Assembly (NCBI GenBank): GCA_036426205.1
Contig: CM071568.1
Span: forward strand, 221,886,966-221,950,965
DNA from: Ascaphus truei
Taxonomy: Eukaryota; Chordata; Amphibia; Anura; Ascaphidae
Reading direction: 5' to 3'
Length of the DNA: 64,000 bases
The position numbers and the translations under genes were made by a program. Of the stretch, positions 35,576 through 46,671 are shown piece after piece. The notes beneath the pieces are model-generated. The model was given only the letters and a program-made list of their open reading frames with translations. It searched no databases and was not told where the DNA came from. Positions within the stretch are counted from its first letter, which is position 1. The number at the start of each line of letters is the position of its first letter.

Positions 35576-36470
35576 CTGGTGTGTGTGTGTGTGTGTATGT
35601 GTACGTATGTATATAACGGAAATAGCCTTGTTGGTCCAGTTGCGATAGTGAAGAGGCAGAGGCCCCAGCATGGGGTCGTAGGCTCCTTAAGGGCTACGAT
35701 GTCCTGATTGGCGTGAGCTGCGGGGGTCGGCTAACCCCCCCTCCCCCTCAGAGTGGGGAAGTCTGCTTGTACCCTCCCATGCAGGGGGAGGGGGGAGAGG
35801 TTATAAAAAGTGGGCCCCCAGGGGAGAGAGACAGAGCTAACGGAATTCTCACCCATCCCCAATGTTTTGCTATTGTATTGAGCTGTTGGAATGTTATATT
35901 AACATGATTTTGTATCACACAGGAGCAGTTTGTCTCCTCGTCACAGCGGAGCTGCCGTGCCAGCCAAGCTCAGGAGACGGAGAACGGGTGAGGACTTTAG
36001 GGTCCGGCCCTCAGCTGGAGCCCCTAGAACAGCTCGGAAGGCTGGATGCGCCGGCTTTAGGGCAGGGCCGGTCTATGCCCAATCAACGCTGGTAAAAGGC
36101 TGGGCACCAGCTTAGGGCTGGGCCTAAGCTGACCCTAGGGGCGGGAGGGGGAGGGAATGCAGCCCAACATCGGCTGATAAGGATCTCCCCCTCCCATTTT
36201 ACAGTGCTTTGGGCGGGGGGAGGGAGCGCGGCCAATTGCTGGCCGCTGGGCAAGGATCTCCCCCCCATTCACATGCTACGGGCGGGGGGAGGGAGCGCGA
36301 CCAATTGCTGGCCGCTGGGCAAGTATCTCCCCCCCATTATGCATGAAGCATGCTTGGCTGGCGGGCAGGCTGGTAGGATTTTAACAGCGGATGTTAAAAT
36401 AAAGCTGTGACCTTTTCTTCCAACATTGTGTGGTCTCCATTATTGGGTTTAGCGTCACAAAGCCTTTATG
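35576..36470 (+). mobile_element. LTR-like segment with TATA box and poly(A) signal
   Basis: A TATAAAAA box at about 35800, an AATAAA at about 36398 and an end at ...TTTAGCGTCACA give the order of an LTR in plus orientation. Imperfect direct repeats (GGGCGGGGGGAGGGAGCGCG... near 36210 and 36281) lie before the poly(A) signal. A (GT)n tract blurs the left edge and no TSD was found, so the identification is tentative. Confidence 0.35.
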
Positions 36471-37779
36471 CAAAATAAATGAGTTCTTCCGTTTTAGGTG
36501 ATACCTTTTTTATTTGGACTAACTTCGAGAGTTCTCCTCTCTACCTCAGGTCAGCAATACTGGTTTACAAAGGAATTTATGGCTAAAACAGAGGTTTGGA
36601 AAGCAGAAAAAGACAGAGATTTAGATAAGGTGGGGTGACAAAGGAATGTTTGAAGAAATTGGAAGGGTAATAAAACGGTGACAAGTAACAGCATGGAGGG
36701 GGAAATTTTTAGTTTTTTTTGGCAAACTTACAGGCTCTGCCGAGAGGAATGTCAGTCTATAAATATATAAAAACACACATACACACAGAGACACACACAG
36801 AGACACACACACACCCCAAACATTCCCTTTTGAAGGAGATACCTGTGGAGTAATAGTGGGACTCAACGGCCTTATGGAAGTTACATTATTTCAGTATATC
36901 TCTATGAGCTGTTTGTACAGAAATTAATTGTGAATATAAAACTGCATGTACCACACAGGCAGACATTTTAAATCATGTATTCTACACTGATGCAAGGGTG
37001 CAGGTTTTTGAGGGTAAAGAGTACCCCCACTTTATTTACCAACTCAGAATACCACTACTTTGTAATTTAAACACTTACAGTTTCACATTGTTTTTTTAAT
37101 GAAAAAAATATATTCAATTTAAAAAGTCTGCTTTTAGCATCAAGATTGGATTGTAAACTCTCCCACCCCCCCACAGGGGATCCTACTTTCTGCGTGCTGA
37201 ATGGGGCTCTCACTTCAGAAGGAGAGGTAGAAGTTGCCTGTCTGACTAACCTGCTCCTCTCTGATCTGTATATGCTGATAATACTTCATACCAAGTGTCA
37301 CTGATTTTTACCGGTACTGGCAAGTGGCTTGTTTTGCCCACAACAAAGAGGGCCACCAGTGGACCCACGGAGATCACACGAGAACATACGGCACAATCAA
37401 GAACCAGGTTTATCGATCCTTACCCCGCCCCCTTCGCTCCCGGGAGTAGATCGATGGTGCCGGTGGCCGGGGGTCTGATCTGTGGTTGAGACAGAAGGAG
37501 GGCAGTAGAGCTCCAGCCCCGAACAGTATGGCCGCCGTGAGGAGAGCAAAGAGCACTCGGGAAGAGAGGTACTGACCTAAACAACTCCGGGGGGGAGGAG
37601 GGCTGGGCAAAGACCGACTACCAGCAGCAGGCCTCTCTAGCAGCCAGGAGGTTAATCCTCCCTTCCCTGTTAGTGGCAATGAGATCCCGCCACAGACCTG
37701 TATATCAAACAGGCGGCATTAGTTTTTGATTATTAAGCTCGGCTAACACAGTACAGATACCTCTATATATATATATGTA
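36471..37779. other. no gene; simple CA repeat inside
   Basis: Contains a CA/GACACA-rich tract at about 36770-36820 and a GC-rich part at 37320-37680 without recognisable coding sequence. Confidence 0.4.
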
Positions 37780-38420
37780 GTCATGCCTAACAATGCCTAC
37801 AGTCATCTCTCCTGCTGGCAGCAAAACCTGGTAAGTTACAGGAATGCCAGCAGTAATCATGGAGGTTTGCCCTCACACCCTGGTGAGGTGCCCTATGTAT
37901 GGATGGGAGTGGCTACATATTCTGAGTCCATTATTAGTGACCTCAGAGATGTGCCTGCCTCCTGAGGTATATAAGGCACTGCACTGCCTAAAGTTAGTGT
38001 GGAAAGTTGCAGAGTGTGGTTGCTGCTAGTTGATGATGCAAGGTGAAGCAGCAAGTTAAAGGGGCCCACTAGTGCAGTAACTAGTGGCACCAATTTATAT
38101 CAAGCCGGAGAAGGCCAACTGTGTCCAGGGACCTGGCACAGGGGTGATCTCCCTACAGGGAGAGGGAATCCCACTCCATTGGGAGGGCGTACCTTTAAAG
38201 GGAATCACGGAAGAATGTGCGGCTGAGACAATGATTGTGAGGGGCAGCTGGCCCTTATCACCACGCACAATAAATATGGCTTGTTTACCAAGAACCCCAC
38301 GGTGAGAGTCTGCAATTACTCTCCTGGGGCCCTCACCACCAAGAAGGAGTTCCTCATCAGGACCATCTACCTGCATCCGCATAGATCCTGATGAGGTGGA
38401 GGCGCTGCACATGATGTGAA
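37780..38420 (+). mobile_element. LTR-like segment
   Basis: TATATAAGG near 37967 and AATAAATATGG near 38268 are spaced as promoter and poly(A) signal of an LTR. No paired LTR, primer binding site or TSD was identified, so it could be a decayed solo LTR. Confidence 0.3.
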
Positions 38421-38639
38421 TAGGACTCGTCACCCACTACCTCAGATACCTGTCTGACTTGACATCCCCCAATACCATCAAGCGGGAGACTCAGGAGTCC
38501 TGTTGCCTACAGGTGCACCACCATACACAAACATGTAACGGGGCTGGATAGACCACAGGGGCCAATGTGAGATTGGGTGGGTCAGACCAGACACGAACAG
38601 GCGTTACATATATATATATATATATATAGGTGGTTTTCT

Positions 38640-38870
38640 GGGTATGCACCTTAACCCTGGCTGTGCTCAAAGCTGTGACCATGCAGCAAGCTTAAGCCTA
38701 TAGGGAACAATGTTAAAAATGGTTATTGAGGCAAAAAGTGACACTGTGTGCTCATTTGCATGTCATTTCCCAGAAGCCCTTGCTGCAGTGGAAGTGCTGT
38801 ATGCTGGGTGATAATGGGGAAAGGCGGGGTTGCAGACCTGCCTGAGACATGCAGATGAGCATACAGTTAT
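38640..38870. repeat. foldback repeat with octamer motif
   Basis: GTGTGCTCATTTGCATGTC (38746-38764) is inverted at 38846-38864 (GACATGCAGATGAGCATAC). The left arm contains the octamer ATTTGCAT. The part before the hairpin matches 9705-9824, so this is one copy of a dispersed family. Confidence 0.65.
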
Positions 38871-38899
38871 ATTTGCCTCCACCTGCAAGAGATCACAAC

Positions 38900-39890
38900 G
38901 GGCGGGATAATCCTCTTACAGGAACAATACCAATAATACACACACTCAAGTGTATACTAACAACCTTTACTGAACACAATACTATTTGTATCCTGTACCA
39001 CACTGTAATATAGGCCCCAACCTGATACCACCAGTGAGTGTCCCCGAAGTACATTGGGTGCCAGGCACTAGTACCCTGATGTCCCTCTTCCCAATGTCAA
39101 GGCCCACCCAAAGTGTTGGAGATAGTGCTATCCCTTGAAATGTTTGTGCACTAGTTGGGTACCTGCCCTGGGCTCCAGAACCCGGGTATTGCAGAAGAAC
39201 AAAGAGGATCCGTCTGATCCAATGTTGTTGTCCGCGATGGCATCCGCCTCCGCGTGGGGTGAATTCCAGCATGGATAATATCCCCTTACCGGCTTTATCA
39301 TGTAAATGGTCGGTCCCTGACCACAGGCCGCAGTCTCTGTGCAACGTCTCACGGTGCTGTTCCTGACTATATGCAGCTACTGGGGAAAAGTCCCTAAATA
39401 TGGGCTTTCCCTATAGCAGCCACAAGCTACAGTGAGTCGGGGCCTAGCTGGGGAAGCACTGCTCCCTGGACACTACCTGCTCCTCAGAGGTCCCTCTTAT
39501 GACTGGCGTTGTGCAGATGTGATCAATTCCTGGCTGCAGGGGAATGCTGCAGCCCGATTGGCTGTTTGGGATCAGATGGCTGCAGCGTCTGGGGCTGCTG
39601 GGGGTTGTAGTCCCCTGCGGAGTCCTGCTGTAATTGCATCCGCTTGCACTTGCACTGCGCATGCTCGATGAGTCCCAAGATGGCCACCGCAACAGAAAAC
39701 AATGCACTGCGCATGCGCGACTTTACAGCCCATGCGCAACCAATACCAAGATGGCGGCGCCCTGCAACGGGAGCTGCTGATGCCTCCGGCGATGCGCTTA
39801 CATGCCACAACACTCGGCACATCTCCCTGCTGCAGCGGAGGTACGCGGGGGAATCAGGGATCCAGGGAAAGGGACCCTGCTACATATGTA
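38900..39890 (-). mobile_element. CpG-rich LTR-like segment with NRF1/YY1-like sites
   Basis: The right end on the minus strand starts TGTAGCAGGGTCCC, a TGT-type LTR start. A variant poly(A) signal lies near 38966. The middle (39640-39800) is CpG-rich with repeated GCGCATGC elements (NRF1-like; 39656, 39709, 39731) and two AAGATGG elements (YY1-like; 39678 and 39750). No coding domain is recognised. A host promoter is the alternative reading. Confidence 0.3.
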
Positions 39891-39952
39891 AGGACCAGCT
39901 GCATTACCTTTTAAATGTATTTGTTATTTTAAAATGTTAAAATAATCAATGT

Positions 39953-40559
39953 TTGCACTCACAATTATTGTGGTTAAAGAAGCAATCCTGTTTAACATTT
40001 TTTATATTTATAGGATTAAAGCAAGGGGTCTCCTGATCTGTGTTAATTTCTGCTCCGGAGACCCTCTTCTTCCTGAGATAAGTACCTCTGGGGCTAAATG
40101 GCGACTTTAAAGCTCATATGGGCCATTAGGATCAGGACATTTAAACCTATGGAACTGCTATAAACATCCTCTATGGAGGTAAGAATTTCGGGGTGCAGGA
40201 GGTTCCCGGAGCTGAAATTAATGCTATTCAGCTCCGGAGACCCCCTGCTTCCCACCAGGGGGAATAATTGTTTTGGGGAGCATCTGCTCATTTAAAATAA
40301 GCACATCAATTAAATCCTTTACTGGGGATTAGACTGACCAACATTGTGGATTAAGTGCATTGCTCGCATCCTGCAGACACCAAACTCCCTTTTTGGTAGC
40401 ATCAGCTTCAACCAAATGATGTCACATTACGGATTCTTGGATGCTATTCTCTCAGCTCAGCACATTTAACAAAACTCTTGCGTTCCTCAGAAGTAGTGGC
40501 CAGACCCCCAGTAAAAGACTTAATTGATGTGATTTTAAGCACAATAATTGTGAGTGCAA
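39953..40559. mobile_element. MITE with 20-bp inverted termini
   Basis: TTGCACTCACAATTATTGTG (39953-39972) is repeated inverted and perfectly at 40540-40559, and the match weakly extends on both sides. The 0.6-kb interior is non-coding and has direct repeats around CAGCTCCGGAGACCC. The superfamily is unknown because the TSD is ambiguous. Confidence 0.7.
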
Positions 40560-40734
40560 TGATTAATTATTCCAACATTTTGTTAGAAATAAAAAGTAAT
40601 ACACCAGAGCTAGTCCTTTGATTTACAACATTTTGGGGCCTGCAAGCCTTGAAGAGTTAGCAACCAGGACTTGGCCTAAAGACTGTACTGTTCATCCTAC
40701 AGTATACACACATAATAATAATTGTATTACATAT

Positions 40735-41422
40735 TGTCACGGTGAGATTATGGCAGGCTGTATAGTCACACATAAATATATATAACAGTTGATATATATT
40801 TATAACTGGGTCTGAACTGGGACGAGACTTAGATATGATAAAATATAATTTATTCCTTGATAAAGGTGAACACACAGAAATGTACAAATAACAGGCAAAA
40901 TATAGACACTTACGTAAAATGGAAATGATGAAGCAGTCACATCTTGACTGGCAGTTTATACAGCACTCTTCATAGTCATCAAGACACCAAAGACATGAAA
41001 AGACCTCTGGCAGGAAGACAGTGCATAGCATTTCTCTCGGCAATCAAGATGGTATAGAACAGACTGAACGCTTGAAGAACTTGAAGAACATGAACAACAC
41101 TGGATAAGGGGTTGACCACAGATTATATACCTTTTGTGGCCCTATCCTTAACCTTAAGCACAGGTGATTGGCTTTCAATTACCTCCAGCCACTCACTAAC
41201 GTGGGAAAGCAATCTGACCCATGCCCCCCTGCTAGTTAGCACATGCGCAGTAGAACTCTGGGGTCTCATTTCTGAAGCCCCACATTTGCATCAGGAATGC
41301 CAGCCAGTCTATCCATTTGGAGTGCTGGCAGGAAAACCTTTGTTGAAAGGTGTGAAATGGGACACTTAAAGACTGCTCTGGTTTGAGCCTGCTCCGCCCT
41401 CAGGTAAACAGGGAGGGTGACA
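40735..41422 (-). mobile_element. LTR, minus orientation
   Basis: Ends TGTCAC...GTGACA are a perfect 6-bp inverted pair. On the minus strand a TATATAAT box lies near 41130 and AATAAA near 40852, in U3-R-U5 order. A purine-rich AAAGGG stretch abuts the minus-strand start, like a polypurine tract. No flanking duplication was seen, so whether it is a solo or a 3' LTR is open. Confidence 0.5.
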
Positions 41423-42529
41423 AAACCCTTTGAACAATACTTAAGTCCTAGACATTGGGTCGCCTCTAGGGCCATCTGCTATCCTGGTATGCAAAAGAAT
41501 TTCCTCTGGGTTCTATCCATACCTTGGGACACAGTATTAAACATAAAATATAAACGTATTAACATATCCGGTTCTGCTGCGTCCAGCAGGTCCAAACTTC
41601 CCAGTTCTCAATGTCGGAACTGGGACACCATATGGTCCAAAAAGCGACGTGCTACGACCTTCGGAACAGGATTTACACAAATGCACCTTAAATCATTTTT
41701 TATTTTAATACAAAAATCTCCGCTAAAAAGAAATCTCAGCTTTTCACTAAATCCCCATTGAAAACAACGGGCTCAGCCACCATGGGTTTCAATGGAGCAA
41801 CTCCGCCGTTGTAGTCAATGGAGTTTCCTGCCATAGACTTTCAATGGGGAACCGCCGCCATTGAAGTCTATGAGAAAATCTACAAATCTTTACATTCGTC
41901 CATACTCCGTCTGGTTGGTCTGAGGGGGCTGGGAATGGGCATGCATTAAAGCTGGAACCTTGGCTACATGCCACCCAAATCCCATCCCTCTGGGCAAGCC
42001 AGAAACCGGAGATATGGACTTACACATTTCAACATTTTACACTTAGTCATTTTTTCACCATGCGGCTTTCCCCCCATTAGAATCAATGGTAAAAGTCCCG
42101 AACTTTCAAGGGGGTCCATACTCCATCGGGTTGGTCCAAGAGGGTCAAGGATGGTTCTGCAGTGATGCCGGAGCAGTGACTACAGATACCCCAAGCCTTG
42201 ATCCTCTGGTCCCTCCGGAACCGGAGATATGGATTCCTAAATTACAGCATCCCCCCAGCAGTAGCAGCAAGAGCACCATGGAGCATTTTGTCATCTCAGG
42301 CAGCAGTGTGGCCGGGATCCTATGGGTTAGAGCGCACCGGCCAATGAGAGCCGTGGGGGGGCAGGACACACGGGATGGGGGAGACACACCGGCCAATGAG
42401 AGCCATGAGAGGGCGGGCAGACCGATGGACCAATTAAATGGTCTACAGACACTCACAAACAAGATTTTGAATTATATAGATATAGATAGATATATGTGTG
42501 TGTGTGTATAATATATATAAATTGACCAA
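41423..42529. other. no gene; repeated CCATTGAAG motifs
   Basis: Holds several forward and inverted copies of a CCATTGAAGTCTATG-like motif (41755-41875). Two direct copies of TCCATACTCC-TCGGTTGGTC-like sequence lie at about 41900 and 42116. Coding frames are unsupported. Confidence 0.4.
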
Positions 42530-42890
42530 GGAGCATCTGCTATCAATCACAGGGGGCGCCGTGGTGTGCAGAATACGTTGAACACTGGAACAAGTAGTGA
42601 TTTGCAAAACATGGTACATTACATGATAAAATGCTGGTGAGTGCGAAATACGTATGTGGTTTCTCTTTTTGCCTCTGTTTTTTTTACCATGACTGAATAA
42701 AAACAGTTTTATTATTTTTGGAGTTCACTTCTTGATTTTTCTTTAAAGGTAATGCACCAGTTTTGTAAATCTTATTACTTGTTTTAGAAAAATATAAATT
42801 AATTTATTTAACACAACATGGAATACAAAAATTAAGATCTGAGCAATGTTTCAGACCACACAGGTCCTTTCTCAAACTTGAGCGCTGGTG
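42530..42890. mobile_element. Penelope-type terminal repeat remnants
   Basis: The plus part (to about 42740) has CTGGTGAGTGCGAAATACG and AATAAAAACAGTTTTATTATTT. The minus-strand part (42836-42876) reads TTGAGAAAGGACC...GGTCTGAAAC, a stem II/GAAAC hammerhead-like motif. No attached coding sequence. Confidence 0.4.
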
Positions 42891-43739
42891 CAGAGATTGA
42901 CATGGGAAAAGTCACAATGGGTGATAGAAGAGTATCGAGTTAAGGCTTCACAATTGGGTTACTGCCCAGTGCCTCAGGAGTAACAGGTGGGGAAAGAAGA
43001 CTTGCAAATTAAGGTGGTGGGTGCTACCAAGAGAGATTCACATTTGCCTCCCCTGGCCATGCAATTGGGGCACACTGGAGCACTCACTGGTCACCACTTG
43101 CCTTTCTCAGAGAAAATCAAGCTGGGGATGTCAGCAGTGACTGCCTGAAGGTTTGCCTTCCTGGCTGGTGATCTAGGGACTCTTCTGTGGGTTTGGCTGC
43201 TAGTTCCCAGGGAGACCTGACTGCGCAGGGCATACTGGTGGGCAGAAACCCCTCAAGAAAAATGGACATCTAGACTTGCCTCCTTGGTAGCCCAACAGCT
43301 CCTCTTAAGGTCTAGGGCTTGGAAATATAACCTCTGTAGGGGCTACCAGTGGTTAGGACGATGGTGGCAGGGCCACTTCTCTAATCGATTCTTCCTTTTT
43401 GGAGCAATGTGTGCTGGATCTACCAGAGTTATGGTCAATCCAGGGCTTGGTGCTCTTTGAGTGAGGGACTGCCTTACCTGTGCCAGCTGTACATTGCCGC
43501 GCTTGGAACTGAGTACCCCAGGGCTGCCGCTGGGTGCTTTTTATACCAAGAGGGGTCATTCCAATTTGTACTAGCAACTGCACCTACGTCCTGCTCAGAA
43601 ACTGGTATGGGAGACAGGTCTCAGTCTTTCTGAAAACGACACAGTCCTGGGTGCCAACTACAACCCAAGCCTCTGATCGGGGGGGACTCGGCAAGCAAGC
43701 TGCCAACTGCACCCTGAGCCTCTGATCCTGGTGGGAAGT
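42891..43739. other. no feature recognised
   Basis: Mixed composition with no supported coding frame, repeat terminus or RNA gene. Confidence 0.4.
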
Positions 43740-44251
43740 TGTAACAGGGACTTATTCCTGTTTAAGAAAAACTGCCTCTAAATCCAGCAGGGAGTTGATT
43801 AATTGCAGCCAGGCAATAAAAAAGACTCCAGCTGGCTAATTAAAACTCTAAAAAAAAAGCCTTGTGAGAAACAGAGAGAAAGATTTCCTTAGCACACAAT
43901 GGTGCTCACAGAGGAAAAAGAGTACTGAGTAGAGAGACACTTCATAGCACACCAAGGTGCGAACCGAGGAGAGCAGAGAGGCCTTCCCCTACAGCAACAG
44001 AAACAGATTAGACTTTCTTGTTTTACTGTTGTATGAATACATGTTTGGGTTGGCAATCACCTTAGCTAGCCACCCATTTAGAAAGGGCTGGAGTAAATGA
44101 TTATTTAGACTCCTGAATAGAATTAGATGTTTGTTTATGTTGTTTCTTTTTTAAAGTTTTGGCTTGCTAAAGGAACAGGCTCAATAAAGCCAGGATTTAA
44201 TTTCACCCTAATCGGTCTCCATTAAATGTACCTCTGCACACATCTCTTACA
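43740..44251 (+). mobile_element. 5' LTR of a tRNA-Leu-primed retroelement
   Basis: Ends TGTAACAG...CTCTTACA, with AATAAA at about 44184, bound a 512-bp LTR. Two bases after it, 44254-44271 (TGATAACAGAAGTGGGAT) matches the complement of a tRNA-Leu 3' end at about 15 of 18 positions and would serve as primer binding site. No matching 3' LTR lies in the window, so the element is truncated. Confidence 0.6.
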
Positions 44252-45060
44252 TATGATAACAGAAGTGGGATGAGAGGTACAGTAGCCCTTGAATTTCAAG
44301 GGGGCCCCGGAGACTGCCTGTGATTTTTCTTGTGCTTTTGCCTGCATACAGTTCCTGCAACAGCCTGGGCAACAAAACAAAGAATCACATGCAGAAGGGC
44401 CCAGAATGAAAGGGCTACCCATCAAGGCAGGAAATCTACACTTCACTGGAGAAAGCCACAATGTCACAGTTGGACTGGGGGCTGCAACAGACAATGACCC
44501 ACACAAGGTACTGATGCTGTAACCAGAGTCCACTTCACCACATGTGAAGAGAGAGAAAAAAAACATGGGTTTTTAAAATGGCCACCCAGCTGAAGTTAAA
44601 TACAGGCTGCAAGAATAGGGAAGTAAATGTGTTACTGGTGTAAAGAGTCGAGCTACACAGATCTTATTCTGATGATAAGGATGCCACAAGGAAATTGCAG
44701 AAGTTCTTCTTGGCAAGTGCACATCCAGTATCACAGATGAGAAAGAATGTGTGCACAGTACTGCTGATGTTTCAGAATCTTCCAAAGTAAAGAAGAAAAA
44801 GTCTACAGAGACGCTTGTGAGAGCTACGAACTCTGCAAGTAAAGTCTGCCCACCTGTAGGACTACCATATGGAGTTCTAACATATCCAGAGAAAATCGCT
44901 GCAATAGCACCTCCCAAGGTCAGGGAGAAGAATATACCTGATACTGCCAAAATTGACGCCAACATGTGGTGTTCCTGTACTGAACTTGGCCACACGGAAG
45001 AGTGTCCCTTCCGGTCCTAAGAAGATATGGATGAGGATGAAGATATAGCTGATGTGGGCC
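44252..45060 (+). other. internal region of LTR element, coding unclear
   Basis: Downstream of the primer site. A plus frame (about 44700-45020) encodes a Lys-rich, then Pro-rich stretch ending in WCSCTELGHTEECPFR, with cysteines and a His vaguely like a zinc knuckle. I do not recognise the family. No protease or RT is present. Confidence 0.3.
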
Positions 45061-45142
45061 CTGAAACGAGATGCAGCAGGAGATCATAATAGCAGGAGAG
45101 CTGAGCAGAGCGGAATAGGGGAATGGCTGGGGAGGTGCACAC
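45061..45142 (-). repeat. repeat X, inverted copy of 62391-62480
   Basis: Read on the minus strand it matches 62391-62480 at roughly 85% (GTTACAGTG...CTCAGCTCTCCTGCTATTATGAT). It abuts the left edge of the Gypsy LTR. Confidence 0.75.
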
Positions 45143-45992
45143 TGTAACACCGGAAGTTGACCGGTGTCTGACTTCCAGTTTGTGACGACTCAGGAGATTC
45201 CTTCCTCTCCTTGTCCCTCTCTCCCATCTCCTGTTACCCTTTCTACTCTTTCCCACTCCTCTCCTTCATCTTCTACCTCTCTCCCCTTGCCGCAGCGCAT
45301 TCCCCGCAGGTCTCGCATACTCATGCGCTCCCTTAGCCCCTGCTTTGATCCTCCCCACTCCCTCTCCCCCGCGGTAGCTCCTTTACCTTCCCCTGTGGTG
45401 CCATCCATCCCATTGCCTCCTCATCACGTGGTGCCCAGCGGCGCGGCGTTCCGAGCGCCTGGTGACGCGTCCGGTGCATGCACCCCCTCAGCCCACGGAG
45501 GACGCGTGTACATGCTCCCCTCTGCCTTTTCTGGCCATCGCGCGGGCACAGGCGTCACGCGCATTCCCCTCCTCTTGGCTCCGTCCCCCTCCTGTGGTCT
45601 TCCCCTGCTCCGTGCGGGCCGTGCCTGGGTTGCAACCTGTGCGCGCGCATCCCCAGCTTACAGGGGGTGCGTGCACAGACTCTTATCAGGCTCCCCCTGT
45701 CTCTGCCTCCCAAGCTGTACAGGCCATTCCCCTGACTGCCCCTTCTGTCTCCTCCTCTTCTCTCCCTGACCTATCTCCAGCTTCTCACTCAGAAGCGTGT
45801 GTGCAGAGCTCCCAGGCATTTGCTGTGGAATCAGGTTGTATTCTTTCTTTATTTGTTATATTTTTGTGGGGAACTGTGGGGGAGTATACTGTGAGTTTGT
45901 AGAGGGTTTTGGGTGCATTTTGTGGTTTAAAAACCGTTTTTGGTTTTCACCCAGGGGCTGCAGTGGTTGAACCCAGCAAAGCTACACTGTGG

Positions 45993-46656
45993 CTGGCTGG
46001 AAACTGCAGTCTCAAACCCCTCTCACCTCACCCCACCCCTGGTTGTTTCTTTTCTTCTAATTTCACCTTAAATTTTAAGCCTGATTTCCTTTTGTCATTT
46101 GCATTTTTGGGAGCTCTGTGTCTTACTTTAGGAACCGCAATATGTGTGTGGGTTTCTTGTAAGAGAGAGAGTTAAATAATAAGGGGAGAAAAGAGAAGAT
46201 TACAGCAGGTTTTAAAAAGCTGTTTTTCTTCCCCTCCCTGTGCAGAGATAGTTAATTGGTTCTTAAAGGGACAGTTTCCTCTCTGCATCTCTCTCCCTAA
46301 GCACTATTTCCTTAGGGAGAGAAACTGGCTGGAAACTGCAGTCTCAAACCCCTCTCACCTCACTCCACCCCTGGTTGTTTCTTTTCTTCTAATTTCACCT
46401 TAAATTTTAAGCCTGATTTCCTTTTGTCATTTGCATTTTTGGGAGCTCTGTGTCTTACTTTAAGACCTTCAATATTGTGGTGTGGTTTCTTGTAAGAGAG
46501 AGAGTTAAATAATAAGGGGAGAAAAGAGAAGATTACAGCAGGTTTTAAAAAGCTGTTTTTCTTCCCCTCCCTGTGCAGAGATAGTTAATTGGTTCTTAAA
46601 GGGACAGTTTCATCTCTGCATCTCTCTCCCTAAGCACTATTTCCTCCCCTTACTTA
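45993..46656 (+). promoter_or_regulatory. two 332-bp tandem units in LINE 5' UTR
   Basis: Unit 45993-46324 is repeated at 46325-46656 with few differences. Both contain CTGGCTGGAAACTGCAGTC, a pyrimidine-rich centre and GGGACAGTTTC. They end just before the ORF1 start at 46672. By analogy with monomer promoters of mouse L1 they may carry the promoter; this is inference. Confidence 0.8.
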
Positions 46657-46671
46657 GAGGCTTATTTAATC

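Noticed and set aside
44573..44995. 140-codon minus-strand frame with hydrophobic segments
   Set aside because: No family resemblance; it lies antisense to a more plausible plus-strand frame of a truncated LTR element.
45164..45902. Pro/Ser-rich frames of 146-201 codons
   Set aside because: They read the CT-rich Gypsy LTR; the equivalent region in the 61.8-kb copy is not open in the same frame.
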